Shown here one piece after another: positions 14,072-21,861 of a DNA stretch of 29,498 nucleotides. This stretch comes from a virus: positions 1 through 29,498 of IMG/VR virus record IMGVR_UViG_3300043436_004714, one strand, 5' to 3'. The notes under the pieces are model-generated. The model searched no databases. It worked only from the letters and a program-made list of their open reading frames with translations, and was not told the origin of the DNA. The position numbers were made by a program, and so were the translations under genes. The stretch's first letter is position 1. Every line of letters starts with the position of its first letter.

Positions 14072-15472
14072 TTAAATTGTTATACACTCATAACGAGGTG
14101 TATTTATTGTTTTATTCATTATTGAAACTGGTGACATATCCTCACCTGTTAATAATGATTTTAAAATAGCTGGAGAAAATCCACTAACTAAAGCAACTCC
14201 GTTATCCGTAACTTGTGCTGGGAAATTACCCGAACGTCTACTTTGAATATTCCAGAATACTAACTTAGGCATTTGATAACCAGCATTTTCAAATTTACGT
14301 CTAATCATGTCCAAAGCAGAGTCACCTGATTTTGTCGCTGAGTTAAACTCCATATCTGACATAATCAAAACACTTGTAGGCATTTCAGATTCAGGTAAAC
14401 TGAACTTAATCGCTTGGTTAAGTATTAAACTAAACACCGCTTCAAGATTAGTCGACATTCCCCAATCAGCACTTTGTAATTGTGAATATCTTGATTGTAA
14501 ATCACCTTTTAAATACTGTAATTGTGGTCTGTCTGAAAATGTTATAAAAGCATCTTTGAAGAGACCTGTATTTCTTTCAGAAATGTAAAGACCTAATGAA
14601 ATACAAACATCCATACAAGTAAGATTTTTATTATTACCAGCTGGACTATCCATCGATCCAGAAACATCACATACTGGTAAAATTCTTTCATTATTATCTT
14701 CCATATAATTAGGTAACGAACCCCATTGTTTTACCGCCATAGGTTTGTCACCATACTTTAATGTTTTTAAAACATCGTATGGGTAGACAGCTGAAGCGTT
14801 AACTTTAGTATCACCAGTTTTATATGTGGTAAAACGAGCATTATCGTGTTTGTCAAAAGCTTTACCATATCTAGCCATAGCTAATGAAGGTACATGCTCA
14901 TAAGTAATACCAGTCCATTCGTTAGAACACATAGCCGTTTCAACAACATTAGTTTTTTCAACTAACATTTTACGATATGCTTTTGGTGTTAATTTCATAT
15001 AACGTTCAAGTGCAATAGCATTTTTACCTTTACGTGGCATCCATTTAGCACATAAACCATCATTTTCATTTAACGCGTTAGCGATTAATGATTTTGCTTG
15101 GTTATCCAATTTTGTGTTAAATAAAACTAATAAATCATCCCAACGCCCAAACTCTGATATATGGTTTAAATTTTTAGCTAAAACTTCAACATGGTTTTCG
15201 GCTAAATATGTGATTATATTTCTAAAAATCTCACGTTCACCAGCACCACCACGAACATCACGCACCCAAAATAATATTTTAAGCGCAGTTATTGGGTTTT
15301 CTACAAATGCCTTTGAGAATGTCGCGATCAATCTTTTTGCATCTTGACCTCTCATGGCACCAATTGTAAAAAATAAATCAACACAAGCATTAAGTGTTGA
15401 GCTGTTAGTAACCATTCCGTTTTCGGTTACATTGTCTCTTGTTCTAAGAGCATCTACTAATGATTTTGTCAT
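14072..15472 (-). CDS. TROVE/DUF2828-family protein with vWA domain (Ro60/Rsr-like)
   Basis: 466 residues. The N-terminal two-thirds match the TROVE/DUF2828 pattern, an alpha-helical repeat ring: LKILFWVRDVRGGAGERE (65-81), EFGRWDDLL (107-115), KWMPRKGK (143-150), YRKML and VPSLAMARYGKAF. The C-terminal part is a von Willebrand A domain with an intact metal site: DVSGS (269-273), Thr341 in GMSTN, and SDMEF (372-376). Ro60 and bacterial Rsr bind Y RNAs and damaged or misfolded RNAs and, in Deinococcus, help nucleases mature or degrade RNA. A consensus promoter precedes the gene and a structured RNA plus terminator follow it, making a self-contained unit. Its RNA ligand here is inferred. Confidence 0.88.
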   Translation of the reverse strand: MTKSLVDALRTRDNVTENGMVTNSSTLNACVDLFFTIGAMRGQDAKRLIATFSKAFVENPITALKILFWVRDVRGGAGEREIFRNIITYLAENHVEVLAKNLNHISEFGRWDDLLVLFNTKLDNQAKSLIANALNENDGLCAKWMPRKGKNAIALERYMKLTPKAYRKMLVEKTNVVETAMCSNEWTGITYEHVPSLAMARYGKAFDKHDNARFTTYKTGDTKVNASAVYPYDVLKTLKYGDKPMAVKQWGSLPNYMEDNNERILPVCDVSGSMDSPAGNNKNLTCMDVCISLGLYISERNTGLFKDAFITFSDRPQLQYLKGDLQSRYSQLQSADWGMSTNLEAVFSLILNQAIKFSLPESEMPTSVLIMSDMEFNSATKSGDSALDMIRRKFENAGYQMPKLVFWNIQSRRSGNFPAQVTDNGVALVSGFSPAILKSLLTGEDMSPVSIMNKTINTPRYECITI

Positions 15473-15506
15473 AACAATCTTTTTTTATGGGTTAATAAAT
15501 ATTCTG

Positions 15507-15538
15507 CAAAGATAAGGTAATTATTTTTAATGCGCAAA
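15507..15538 (-). promoter_or_regulatory. Bacteroidota-type promoter for the TROVE/ncRNA unit
   Basis: TTTG (15535-15538), 20-base spacer, TATCTTTG (15507-15514) on the minus strand. The flanking AAAAAAGATTTGCGCATTAA and GCAGAATATT match the tRNA-Val promoter (782-813) closely, so the TROVE gene and the stable RNAs probably share timing. Confidence 0.87.
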
Positions 15539-15545
15539 TCTTTTT

Positions 15546-15884
15546 TTATTTTTCATCTAAATTTTCTAAATCTACGTCTGGATTAATTGTATATAGTAAA
15601 TTACCATCATCATCAACACCAACAATATTAACAAGATCCTTATCAATTAATTCATCTAATGTTTTAGAGACAATCTGAGTTTTTACTTGGTTAATCGCTT
15701 CCATAAATTGTGTTTGATTTAATTGTGGTACTAAACCATTATTAACATTTTCGGTTGCAATAGCTAAAACCGCTTCATATAATAATTGCTCATCCATAAA
15801 AGGATTAGTATCTGAGAAAAAATTATCAGCCTTTAAATGAGCCATCATTTTTTTAACGTAAATTACTGTATCTATATCATTCAT
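15546..15884 (-). CDS. Small acidic protein of unknown function
   Basis: 112 residues, mostly helical: DTVIYVKKMMAHLKADNFF, then LLYEAVLAIATENVNNG, then TQFMEAINQVKTQIVSKTLDEL, and a short strand region ending in an acidic tail (DVDLENLDEK). No Cys, membrane segment or catalytic motif. It ends just before the TROVE promoter, so it belongs to the transcript upstream of that unit. Family unknown. Confidence 0.6.
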   Translation of the reverse strand: MNDIDTVIYVKKMMAHLKADNFFSDTNPFMDEQLLYEAVLAIATENVNNGLVPQLNQTQFMEAINQVKTQIVSKTLDELIDKDLVNIVGVDDDGNLLYTINPDVDLENLDEK

Positions 15885-15907
15885 GGTACAATAATAAACA
15901 ATAATTT

Positions 15908-16273
15908 CTAAAAAACCAAATCTTTATCTAAATTATTATAAGATTTTATAATTTCATTTACAATAATATTATCTAAAGCCGCAGAATTGTTGAAATAATG
16001 ATTAAAAATTTTATAATCTTTTTTCTCTAAAAAAGTAATTTCTTTTGGTGTATCCTCGAAAACAGTGCCAAATTTTTCGTTTAAATATAAATCACCTATT
16101 TCGCATTGATAATTTTTATTCTCATTAATAACACTATCAATTGATAAGTATAAGTGAAAATTATCTGGTGATATAAAATATAATTTTAATTTTTTATTTA
16201 CATGATCGTAAAATTTAAATCTGTAAATAAATAAAGTATTTAGGTCTTTTACCTTTTTCTCAAAGTTTATCAT
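15908..16273 (-). CDS. Unknown protein, 121 residues
   Basis: Asn-, Lys- and Phe-rich, with alternating strands in the first 70 residues (TLFIYRFKFYDH, KLKLYFISP, HLYLSIDSV) and helices later (IIVNEIIKSYNN). No known motif. A TTATCTTTTG sequence about 30-45 bases upstream (16303-16316 region) is one base longer than the -7 consensus and might be its promoter. It is the last leftward gene before the plus-strand island. Confidence 0.55.
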   Translation of the reverse strand: MINFEKKVKDLNTLFIYRFKFYDHVNKKLKLYFISPDNFHLYLSIDSVINENKNYQCEIGDLYLNEKFGTVFEDTPKEITFLEKKDYKIFNHYFNNSAALDNIIVNEIIKSYNNLDKDLVF

Positions 16274-16343
16274 CTTTTTATATTTTATGAACTATTTATA
16301 TTAGAGCAAAAGATAAGAACTTTTTAAATAAATATCTTGAATT

Positions 16344-16736
16344 ATGGAAAGTAAAAAAATTATATTAACACAAAAACAAATTGGAATGTTAGCTGAAAAT
16401 GAATTAGCTAAAATAAGAAAAGGTGACCTTGAAGATATGATTGGTAATCCTGAAGATAGAAAAATACAATACCCAACACCTGGTGAGTTAGAGGCAATTA
16501 AAACGGGTGAAAATATGTCTTCAGATAATAGTGAGGTTATTGATCCCAAAGATATGAAAAGTCCACCACATGAATTATTGGAATATCTAAATAAATTGGA
16601 AGAAGCTAAATCAATTTTAAGTAAAGTTGCTGCTAAAGAAGATAATGAGAATATTAAAAATAGAATTTATGCTCATTATGATAAAGCGCAAAAACTTGCT
16701 TTTGAAATGATAAAAGAATTTGCAATCGTACATTAA
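16344..16736 (+). CDS. Unknown protein with phage-type N-terminal LT-E leader
   Basis: 130 residues. Its start, KKIILTQKQIGMLAENELAKI, resembles the ITESQF-type N-terminus of the protein at 22423-22770. Residues 27-75 are Pro/Asp/Gly-rich and probably extended (IQYPTPGELEAI, SPPHELLEYLNK). The last 60 residues are helical (LEEAKSILSKVAAKEDNENIKNRIYAHYDKAQKLA). No family recognised; a virion-associated role is only a guess. It is followed by a terminator. This and the next gene are the only plus-strand genes in the window. Confidence 0.6.
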   Translation: MESKKIILTQKQIGMLAENELAKIRKGDLEDMIGNPEDRKIQYPTPGELEAIKTGENMSSDNSEVIDPKDMKSPPHELLEYLNKLEEAKSILSKVAAKEDNENIKNRIYAHYDKAQKLAFEMIKEFAIVH

Positions 16737-16742
16737 TATTAC

Positions 16743-16770
16743 GGTGAGTTAAATCACCTTTATTTTTTAC
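16743..16770 (+). terminator. Terminator after the first plus-strand gene
   Basis: GGTGA (16743-16747) pairs with TCACC (16754-16758) around GTTAAA, followed by TTTATTTTTT. The stem is short but lies 7 bases after the stop codon and has a T-rich tail. Confidence 0.65.
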
Positions 16771-16780
16771 ATTTTTTTAT

Positions 16781-16788
16781 TATCTTTA
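16781..16788 (+). promoter_or_regulatory. Possible -7 box just ahead of a start codon
   Basis: TATCTTTA differs at one base from TAnnTTTG and ends six bases before the ATG at 16794. No TTTG lies at the expected distance. If used, transcription would start at or next to the ATG, giving a leaderless message. Weak. Confidence 0.3.
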
Positions 16789-16793
16789 ACCAT

Positions 16794-17423
16794 ATGTATA
16801 AAATAATAATTTACAATAATGGTAAACGAGTTAAGGTTATAAAAAAATATAACACATATACCAACGCCATTAAAAAATACAAAGAATTACTTGATTCTAA
16901 CGTAGTTTACTTCCCAAAACAAACTTTATGGAATGGTGTTAAAACAGATTATGAATTAGTATTAACGGCACCAATAAAAAATAAAGCAAAAGAATATTTT
17001 AGAAATGAAATGGGTGCTTTGGTTAAAATAAAAACCAAGGGTGATTTTGTTATTAAAAAAATATCAAGTTATAAAATTGAAGAGGTTTTTAAAAATAAAA
17101 TAACTGATAAAAAAATGACATTCAAGGATTTGGTGAAACATTTTGCCAAAAAACGAAATCTAACTTGTGTTTTACAAGTGATTAATAATAAATTAGTTGT
17201 CGAATATTTTGAAAATGAGGATATTGATATGTTTATTTTAAAAGATTGTGATAACGCATATAATCTCTGTGAAACAATTAAAGAATTTAATCAAATAAAC
17301 AATATAACAAATTTTATTTACTTCCAGGAACCCGCAATGGATAGTCGGATTAGGATATATGATATATTAGAAGAAAAATATAATATATCTAGAGTATATA
17401 TGCATAAAATTAGTACACATTAA
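16794..17423 (+). CDS. Conserved phage protein of unknown function
   Basis: 209 residues with N-terminal MYKIIIYNNGKRVKVIKKY, then VVYFPKQTLWNG and YELVLTAPIKNK (about 54-65), GDFVIKKISSYKIEEVF, MTFKDLVKHFAKK, KLVVEYFENEDIDMFILKD, and a C-terminus ending YMHKISTH. I recall closely similar proteins in other large Bacteroidota phages, always without assigned function. It is basic, with a mixed strand-helix pattern and no membrane segment. Its 3' end overlaps by 4 bases the convergent gene at 17420-17638. Confidence 0.68.
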   Translation: MYKIIIYNNGKRVKVIKKYNTYTNAIKKYKELLDSNVVYFPKQTLWNGVKTDYELVLTAPIKNKAKEYFRNEMGALVKIKTKGDFVIKKISSYKIEEVFKNKITDKKMTFKDLVKHFAKKRNLTCVLQVINNKLVVEYFENEDIDMFILKDCDNAYNLCETIKEFNQINNITNFIYFQEPAMDSRIRIYDILEEKYNISRVYMHKISTH

Positions 17424-17638
17424 TTCTTTTTCTTAAATAAAAATTTTACATTCATTAATATAACATCAAACTTATCTTTTCCAATATAACCATATAATGT
17501 GTTATTCTGTAATTTATATACGTCCTGTTGTATATTTTCATATTTAATGGGATCTAAGTTGATTGAAATATTAACTTCAGTATCACCAATAGTTTCATTT
17601 ATATTTTTAGCTATCTTATATAAATCAGATACTATCAT
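17420..17638 (-). CDS. Small protein of unknown function, 72 residues
   Basis: Begins MIVSDLYKIAKNINET, continues with an alternating strand segment (EVNISINLDPIKYENI) and ends in a basic KFLFKKKN. Its ATG overlaps the TGA of the upstream 71-residue gene (ATGA), a typical translational coupling. No motif recognised. It is the last gene of the long leftward array and converges on the plus-strand gene. Confidence 0.6.
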   Translation of the reverse strand: MIVSDLYKIAKNINETIGDTEVNISINLDPIKYENIQQDVYKLQNNTLYGYIGKDKFDVILMNVKFLFKKKN

Positions 17639-17850
17639 ATGTATTTAAAAAAATTTTTAATTTTGTTTTTTAATTTTTCAAAAGTACTGGGTTCTTTTTT
17701 TATATAGGTATTAATATCATTGATCTTATCACCTAAACCATTTTTTATTTGATTGATAAATTTATTTTTATCAATCTCAACCTCCATAACATCTTTTCTA
17801 ATTTCTCGTTCGTAAACGTCTATTGCTTTTTTAATATTCTTATCTTCCAT
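17635..17850 (-). CDS. Small charged protein of unknown function, 71 residues
   Basis: Highly charged and helical: MEDKNIKKAIDVYEREIRKDVMEVEIDKNKFI, then TFEKLKNKIKNFF near the end, an amphipathic helix with aromatic residues. Its ATG shares one base with the stop of the methyltransferase gene (TAATG) and its stop overlaps the next ATG, so the three genes form a coupled set. No family recognised. Confidence 0.6.
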   Translation of the reverse strand: MEDKNIKKAIDVYEREIRKDVMEVEIDKNKFINQIKNGLGDKINDINTYIKKEPSTFEKLKNKIKNFFKYI

Positions 17851-18449
17851 TATTTATATAAGTAAATTGTGAAATCTTCATTTTCCAGATAACCAGTAAC
17901 TAATTTGGTTTTATTAAAATATTTTTTTATTTCAGAATGAAATTCTTCAGGGACAAAAGAATTAAATTCTGAGTCATCAACATAATCTTTTGTTAAAAAA
18001 TTAAATGCAATACCTTTATTGCATAATTCATATGATTGTTTTATGGCGTTAATAACTTCATCTAAAGACATTCCAACAGTAAAAACACCCGAACCTATTA
18101 TATAATCAAAATTGTTGCTTAAATCAAAAATTTCACCTGTAAAAAAGGTATGTTTTGGGTGTGTTTTTTTAGCGTGGTTAATATATTTTTGATTAATATC
18201 TATTCCTGTGTAATTATCAATCGTATTAAAATTTTGTTTTTTTAAATAATTAACTAAATGACCCACACCACAACCTAAATCTAATAATGTATCGTCATTA
18301 TTAACACCAATATCCAATAAAACCTTAAAACGAGTTTCTTGTGTTTCCTTAGTTGTCCACGCTACAATTTGTGGGTCGTTAATATTACAATATTTTAAAT
18401 AATTATCGTAAAATTTTGAAATAGTATCTTTAAATTTCGTCTTTGACAT
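17850..18449 (-). CDS. Class I SAM-dependent methyltransferase
   Basis: 199 residues. The Rossmann-type SAM-binding site is clear: LLDLGCGVGHLVNYL (motif I, about 55-69), TGIDINQKYINHAKK (motif II, acidic Asp84), and FDYIIGSGVFT (about 115-124) in the motif IV region. Residues 1-50 are helical and precede the fold. No target-recognition region or DPPY-type DNA methylase motif is seen, so a small molecule, protein or RNA substrate is more likely than DNA. It overlaps the upstream membrane protein gene by 20 bases. Confidence 0.8.
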   Translation of the reverse strand: MSKTKFKDTISKFYDNYLKYCNINDPQIVAWTTKETQETRFKVLLDIGVNNDDTLLDLGCGVGHLVNYLKKQNFNTIDNYTGIDINQKYINHAKKTHPKHTFFTGEIFDLSNNFDYIIGSGVFTVGMSLDEVINAIKQSYELCNKGIAFNFLTKDYVDDSEFNSFVPEEFHSEIKKYFNKTKLVTGYLENEDFTIYLYK

Positions 18450-18771
18450 ATCTTTCTAGGTTTAATTGTATTAAATATATTAAAAATATCATACCAGATA
18501 TAAATGAGGCATCAAATATTAAATAAAAGAAAAAATCATATACATTAATAAAATCATCATTACCAAAAACTTTATAGGAGATTGAATATTGTAATGAAAA
18601 TGATGATATTATCGATACCCAGAAACCAGTACACATCATACACGTAAGTAGTTTATGTAGATATGATTTTTTAACTTTAAAGTAATTTCTTAAAGGTTCC
18701 ATAATTTTACTTTGAACTATTAATGTGGTTATACCATAACAACCCATTAGAAAAAACAACACTTTTTCCAT
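18430..18771 (-). CDS. DUF1360-like membrane protein
   Basis: 113 residues with three hydrophobic stretches (about 4-20, 48-65 and 84-103). Between the first two lies LLTCMMCTGFWVSI, with Cys44 and Cys47, resembling the C-x2-C-G-W signature of DUF1360, a family of small phage and bacterial membrane proteins without known function. The Cys pair could bind metal or form a disulfide. It overlaps the methyltransferase gene by 20 bases. Confidence 0.6.
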   Translation of the reverse strand: MEKVLFFLMGCYGITTLIVQSKIMEPLRNYFKVKKSYLHKLLTCMMCTGFWVSIISSFSLQYSISYKVFGNDDFINVYDFFFYLIFDASFISGMIFLIYLIQLNLERYVKDEI

Positions 18772-18775
18772 TTTT

Positions 18776-19360
18776 TTAGTTTAAATTAACTGGTTGAATA
18801 TTATTAACATTACCCTCAATTACTTCTGATTCCAAATATTCTTCTTCATCTTCTTCAATTTGTTTTTCAATTACTTGTTTTTTTGATTTTTTACTCTTTT
18901 TTGTTTCAATAATTGTTTCTTCTTTAATCACTTCAACCACTTCGGGTGTATAAGCATAATTATTGTTATCATCAACCACAGATGAGGTCGGGTCAATTAT
19001 TGCGGTATCAAATGTTAATTTTTTTAATTCATCATACGATAATGTAATAAATAAATTTTTAAGTTCATCCATCTTTTTACTAAATAACATTTGTTTTCTT
19101 TCAATGTCTAAATTATATTCAATTATTTCACAAAGCTCATCAAATATCACTTCAAAGTCAAAAGTTTCACTATATATTATATAATACGATCTTTGATTTG
19201 AGTCATCGGTTTTTTGTTTTTTAATCATTATACCATTTCTAACTTCATCCCTTAATTCCCACGAGTTATTTAACCAAAAATCAATAATTTTGGTAGTTTT
19301 ATTAACCCTAAACCCAATAATATTATTTGGGTATTTTTCAAATAGTTCATCTATTCTCAT
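18776..19360 (-). CDS. Unknown protein with acidic-basic tail
   Basis: 194 residues. The first 125 form a compact domain (MRIDELFEKYPNNIIGFRVN, KIIDFWLNNSWEL, SYYIIYSETFDFEVIFDELCEII) ending with a helix around YDELKKLTFD. From about residue 145 the chain is low-complexity: ETKKSKKSKKQVIEKQIEEDEEEYLESE, probably disordered. Its ATG overlaps the stop of the small membrane protein upstream (ATGA). Family not known. Confidence 0.6.
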   Translation of the reverse strand: MRIDELFEKYPNNIIGFRVNKTTKIIDFWLNNSWELRDEVRNGIMIKKQKTDDSNQRSYYIIYSETFDFEVIFDELCEIIEYNLDIERKQMLFSKKMDELKNLFITLSYDELKKLTFDTAIIDPTSSVVDDNNNYAYTPEVVEVIKEETIIETKKSKKSKKQVIEKQIEEDEEEYLESEVIEGNVNNIQPVNLN

Positions 19361-19566
19361 ATTGATATTCCTTTAAATAATGTTGTTAAAATATATGATA
19401 ATGTTAATCCTAAAAATAATAATCTACGATTATTTATTAAATATCTTTCAGGTTCTATTTTATATAGATGTTTAATAAATAAAAAAGCTTCTCTTAAAAC
19501 ATTAAAACAAGATAAAATAAAAATTAAAAATAATATTTTATTAATTAATGATAATAATATGTCCAT
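19357..19566 (-). CDS. Small two-segment membrane protein
   Basis: 69 residues from the ATG at 19564-19566; a TTG six codons upstream is possible but less likely. Two hydrophobic segments, MDILLSLINKILFLIFILSC and LLFLGLTLSYILTTLF, flank a charged loop (KHLYKIEPERYLINNRR). Both ends are probably on the same side of the membrane. No family recognised. Confidence 0.58.
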   Translation of the reverse strand: MDILLSLINKILFLIFILSCFNVLREAFLFIKHLYKIEPERYLINNRRLLFLGLTLSYILTTLFKGISI

Positions 19567-19603
19567 AAAATTGTTTTTATACAAAAATAAACATTTTATA
19601 TTA

Positions 19604-20077
19604 TTATATCAAGTGATTTATAAAATAATTATCAATTATTTTATAAATTTCAATGAAGATATCATACTCCAATCTAGTTTTTTTATGTAAATTAAAAACT
19701 GAGCACCAAAATATTATAATTTGTTCTGGTAAGTTATCTTTTTCATTTTCTTCATAATAAATTTTAACAAAATAATCTAAAAAATAATTATAATGTTCAC
19801 CGTTGACATCAAAAAAAATATTTTGTTTTTTTAATGTATCAATATTTTTTAACCAACACCATTTAAAATGTCCTATAATATCATTATTTGTTTTTAAAAA
19901 ATTATCACCTAAATAGGTGTTGTCAATTATATGTGTTAATGTTACAATAAATTCATAATATAATTCTAATTTATTAAAGCAAATATCATGATCACGGTTA
20001 AGTTTGTCAATATCATTAATATCTAACTCCTTAGTATAGTATTGTACGAAATTATTTGTTTTACTATTGTTGATCAT
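19604..20077 (-). CDS. Unknown protein, 157 residues, aromatic-rich
   Basis: Helical, very rich in Tyr, Phe, Asn and Ile: LYYEFIVTLTHIIDNTYLG, HFKWCWLKNI, HYNYFLDYFVKIYYEE and EIYKIIDNYFINHL. It resembles from memory a short conserved phage protein found near structural genes in large phages, but with no function assigned. A terminator (20090-20117) lies just upstream of its start, and no consensus promoter is visible, so its transcription is unclear. Confidence 0.6.
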   Translation of the reverse strand: MINNSKTNNFVQYYTKELDINDIDKLNRDHDICFNKLELYYEFIVTLTHIIDNTYLGDNFLKTNNDIIGHFKWCWLKNIDTLKKQNIFFDVNGEHYNYFLDYFVKIYYEENEKDNLPEQIIIFWCSVFNLHKKTRLEYDIFIEIYKIIDNYFINHLI

Positions 20078-20089
20078 TAAATTTATTTA

Positions 20090-20117
20090 AAAAATAAAGG
20101 GCTTCTAATTGAAGCCC
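20090..20117 (-). terminator. Rho-independent terminator after the acidic EF-hand protein gene
   Basis: GGGCTTC (20099-20105) pairs perfectly with GAAGCCC (20111-20117) around TAATT. On the minus strand TTTATTTTTTAAAT follows. This is the most GC-rich stem among the terminators in the window. Confidence 0.85.
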
Positions 20118-20142
20118 CCTATATTTTATTTTTTTTTAATTA

Positions 20143-21861
20143 TTAATCAAAATAATTAAATAATTGTTTAAGTCTTTGAATTTCAGCATTTTCTTTAAGT
20201 GAAGGTGTTTTTTCGTACTCTTGTTTAGGTAGAATTGTATTTCTATCTGGTTTAGATGTATAATTATTTTGTGTTATACCCTCTTTAGCTCTTTTTTTAG
20301 CAGCGCCATATAACATTTCACCACCTTTAGAATCGTGATCAACATTAGCGTGATCTTTTGGTGGTACACCTGTTACTTCATCTTTAATTTTATCAATTTG
20401 TTCGTCTGTTAAATCATTGTCATAATCAAGATCTAGTGTATTGTTAAAACCGTGTAGTAATTCATCAACCTTAGTTTCATTATCATTTTTTTCGTATTTT
20501 TGATTTTTTAAATTATCAACTTTTTCTTCGGTTGTTTCTTGTGAATCATCAGCGTCAGTTGTACCTTCTTTGTTTTCTTTGTTAGAATCTGTTTTATTAG
20601 TTGAGTCGACATTTTTACCTTTAATTGGTGTGAATTTTGGTAAATCTGCTTCTTCTAATAAATCTTCATCATCATCACTGTAATCCATACCTAAATTTAA
20701 AGCGTCAACTGATAGAGCATCTAATTCATCTTTTGATGCCAATTTAGGCGCATCATATGTTTTGATTTTATCCTCAGTATCTCCTCTTTCAGCTTTTTCA
20801 CTTCTTTTTCCATCAATTTTTTCTATTTCTTTGTTCTTAAGATAAACTGAGTTTGATATATCAAATATTCTAAATAATAATTCTTGTAAAGAATCTAAAT
20901 CTTTAAAATTAAAATTATCACCATATTTATCAAAAAACTCATTTTTTCTAGGATTAATTAATCCATCAAAAATTGCTACATATAATGGATCGCCAGCTCT
21001 GGTAATTCTATTATAAAAATCAATACTACTTTCATTTTCAGTTTTTGTTAAAAACTCATTAAAAGATTCTAAAGAAAAATCTGACCCTGTGTTAAAATAT
21101 GATTTAATATCTTCAACGTCAAATTTATCTAACATATTTTTAAACTCATTTACTTTAAGTACAAATTTATTAACCTCATCGTCTAGTGTTCTTTTCTTTT
21201 TGATAACATAGGTTGGTGTACCGTCATCTTCATCCTCATCGTCATCAGATTCATTAATACCGTTCATTTCAGTATCACCATGTAAATATGATTTTATAGC
21301 ATCAGCGCTATGGTACATAACAGCCATTTTATCTTGGATCCAAGATGGTAATTCGTCATTACCGTCCATCATTCGGTTAATATCAGCCAAATCACTACAA
21401 ATTTGTGTTATTTTCTTTTTATAATGTTCACCTTCAGGATAAGAACCTTCATGCATTTCCTCATCTTTACGCATCATAGCAAAATCATTAGCATCGATTT
21501 CACCATTATTATTCTTATCTAATTGTTTTTGTTTACCGTAAAGTTTTTCATTTAACCATTCTTGCATTTTACCACCACATTCACTTTCATTCATTGTACA
21601 TGATTTATACATTTCAGACATAATATCATCATCCTCCATCATTGTAGATAATTCAGTGGCATAATCATCACCTTCATTTAATTCGTTAGGTAAAAAACCT
21701 TCATTAACTAATACTTCGTATAAACAACCTGAAGTTTCTTCAATCTCCATCATTTGTTGCATAGCAATTCTCATTTCTGAAATCGGTAAATTATTTAAAT
21801 TATTCATTTCTTTTATATTTTGTTTTTTATTTTTTAATTCTATTGATTCATCAAGTTTCAT
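20143..21861 (-). CDS. Acidic, low-complexity protein with EF-hand-like loop
   Basis: 572 residues. The N-terminus MKLDESIELKNKKQNIKEMNN resembles leader-like starts of neighbouring proteins. An EF-hand or dockerin-type loop is visible at about 115-126 (DKNNNGEIDAND, ligands Asp115, Asn117, Asn119, Asp126), suggesting calcium binding. Residues 215-350 hold a helical domain (VNEFKNMLDKFDVEDIKSYF). Residues 395-520 are Asp/Glu/Lys/Asn/Thr-rich and probably disordered. The C-terminus IQRLKQLFNYFD is of a type seen in other large-phage virion proteins. It overlaps the upstream gene by ATGA. A virion or scaffold role is inference. Confidence 0.62.
   Translation of the reverse strand: MKLDESIELKNKKQNIKEMNNLNNLPISEMRIAMQQMMEIEETSGCLYEVLVNEGFLPNELNEGDDYATELSTMMEDDDIMSEMYKSCTMNESECGGKMQEWLNEKLYGKQKQLDKNNNGEIDANDFAMMRKDEEMHEGSYPEGEHYKKKITQICSDLADINRMMDGNDELPSWIQDKMAVMYHSADAIKSYLHGDTEMNGINESDDDEDEDDGTPTYVIKKKRTLDDEVNKFVLKVNEFKNMLDKFDVEDIKSYFNTGSDFSLESFNEFLTKTENESSIDFYNRITRAGDPLYVAIFDGLINPRKNEFFDKYGDNFNFKDLDSLQELLFRIFDISNSVYLKNKEIEKIDGKRSEKAERGDTEDKIKTYDAPKLASKDELDALSVDALNLGMDYSDDDEDLLEEADLPKFTPIKGKNVDSTNKTDSNKENKEGTTDADDSQETTEEKVDNLKNQKYEKNDNETKVDELLHGFNNTLDLDYDNDLTDEQIDKIKDEVTGVPPKDHANVDHDSKGGEMLYGAAKKRAKEGITQNNYTSKPDRNTILPKQEYEKTPSLKENAEIQRLKQLFNYFD

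Noticed and set aside
17850-18449. Methyltransferase as a DNA adenine or cytosine methylase
   Set aside because: The SAM site is clear but no DPPY-type or PC-type catalytic motif nor target-recognition domain is present.
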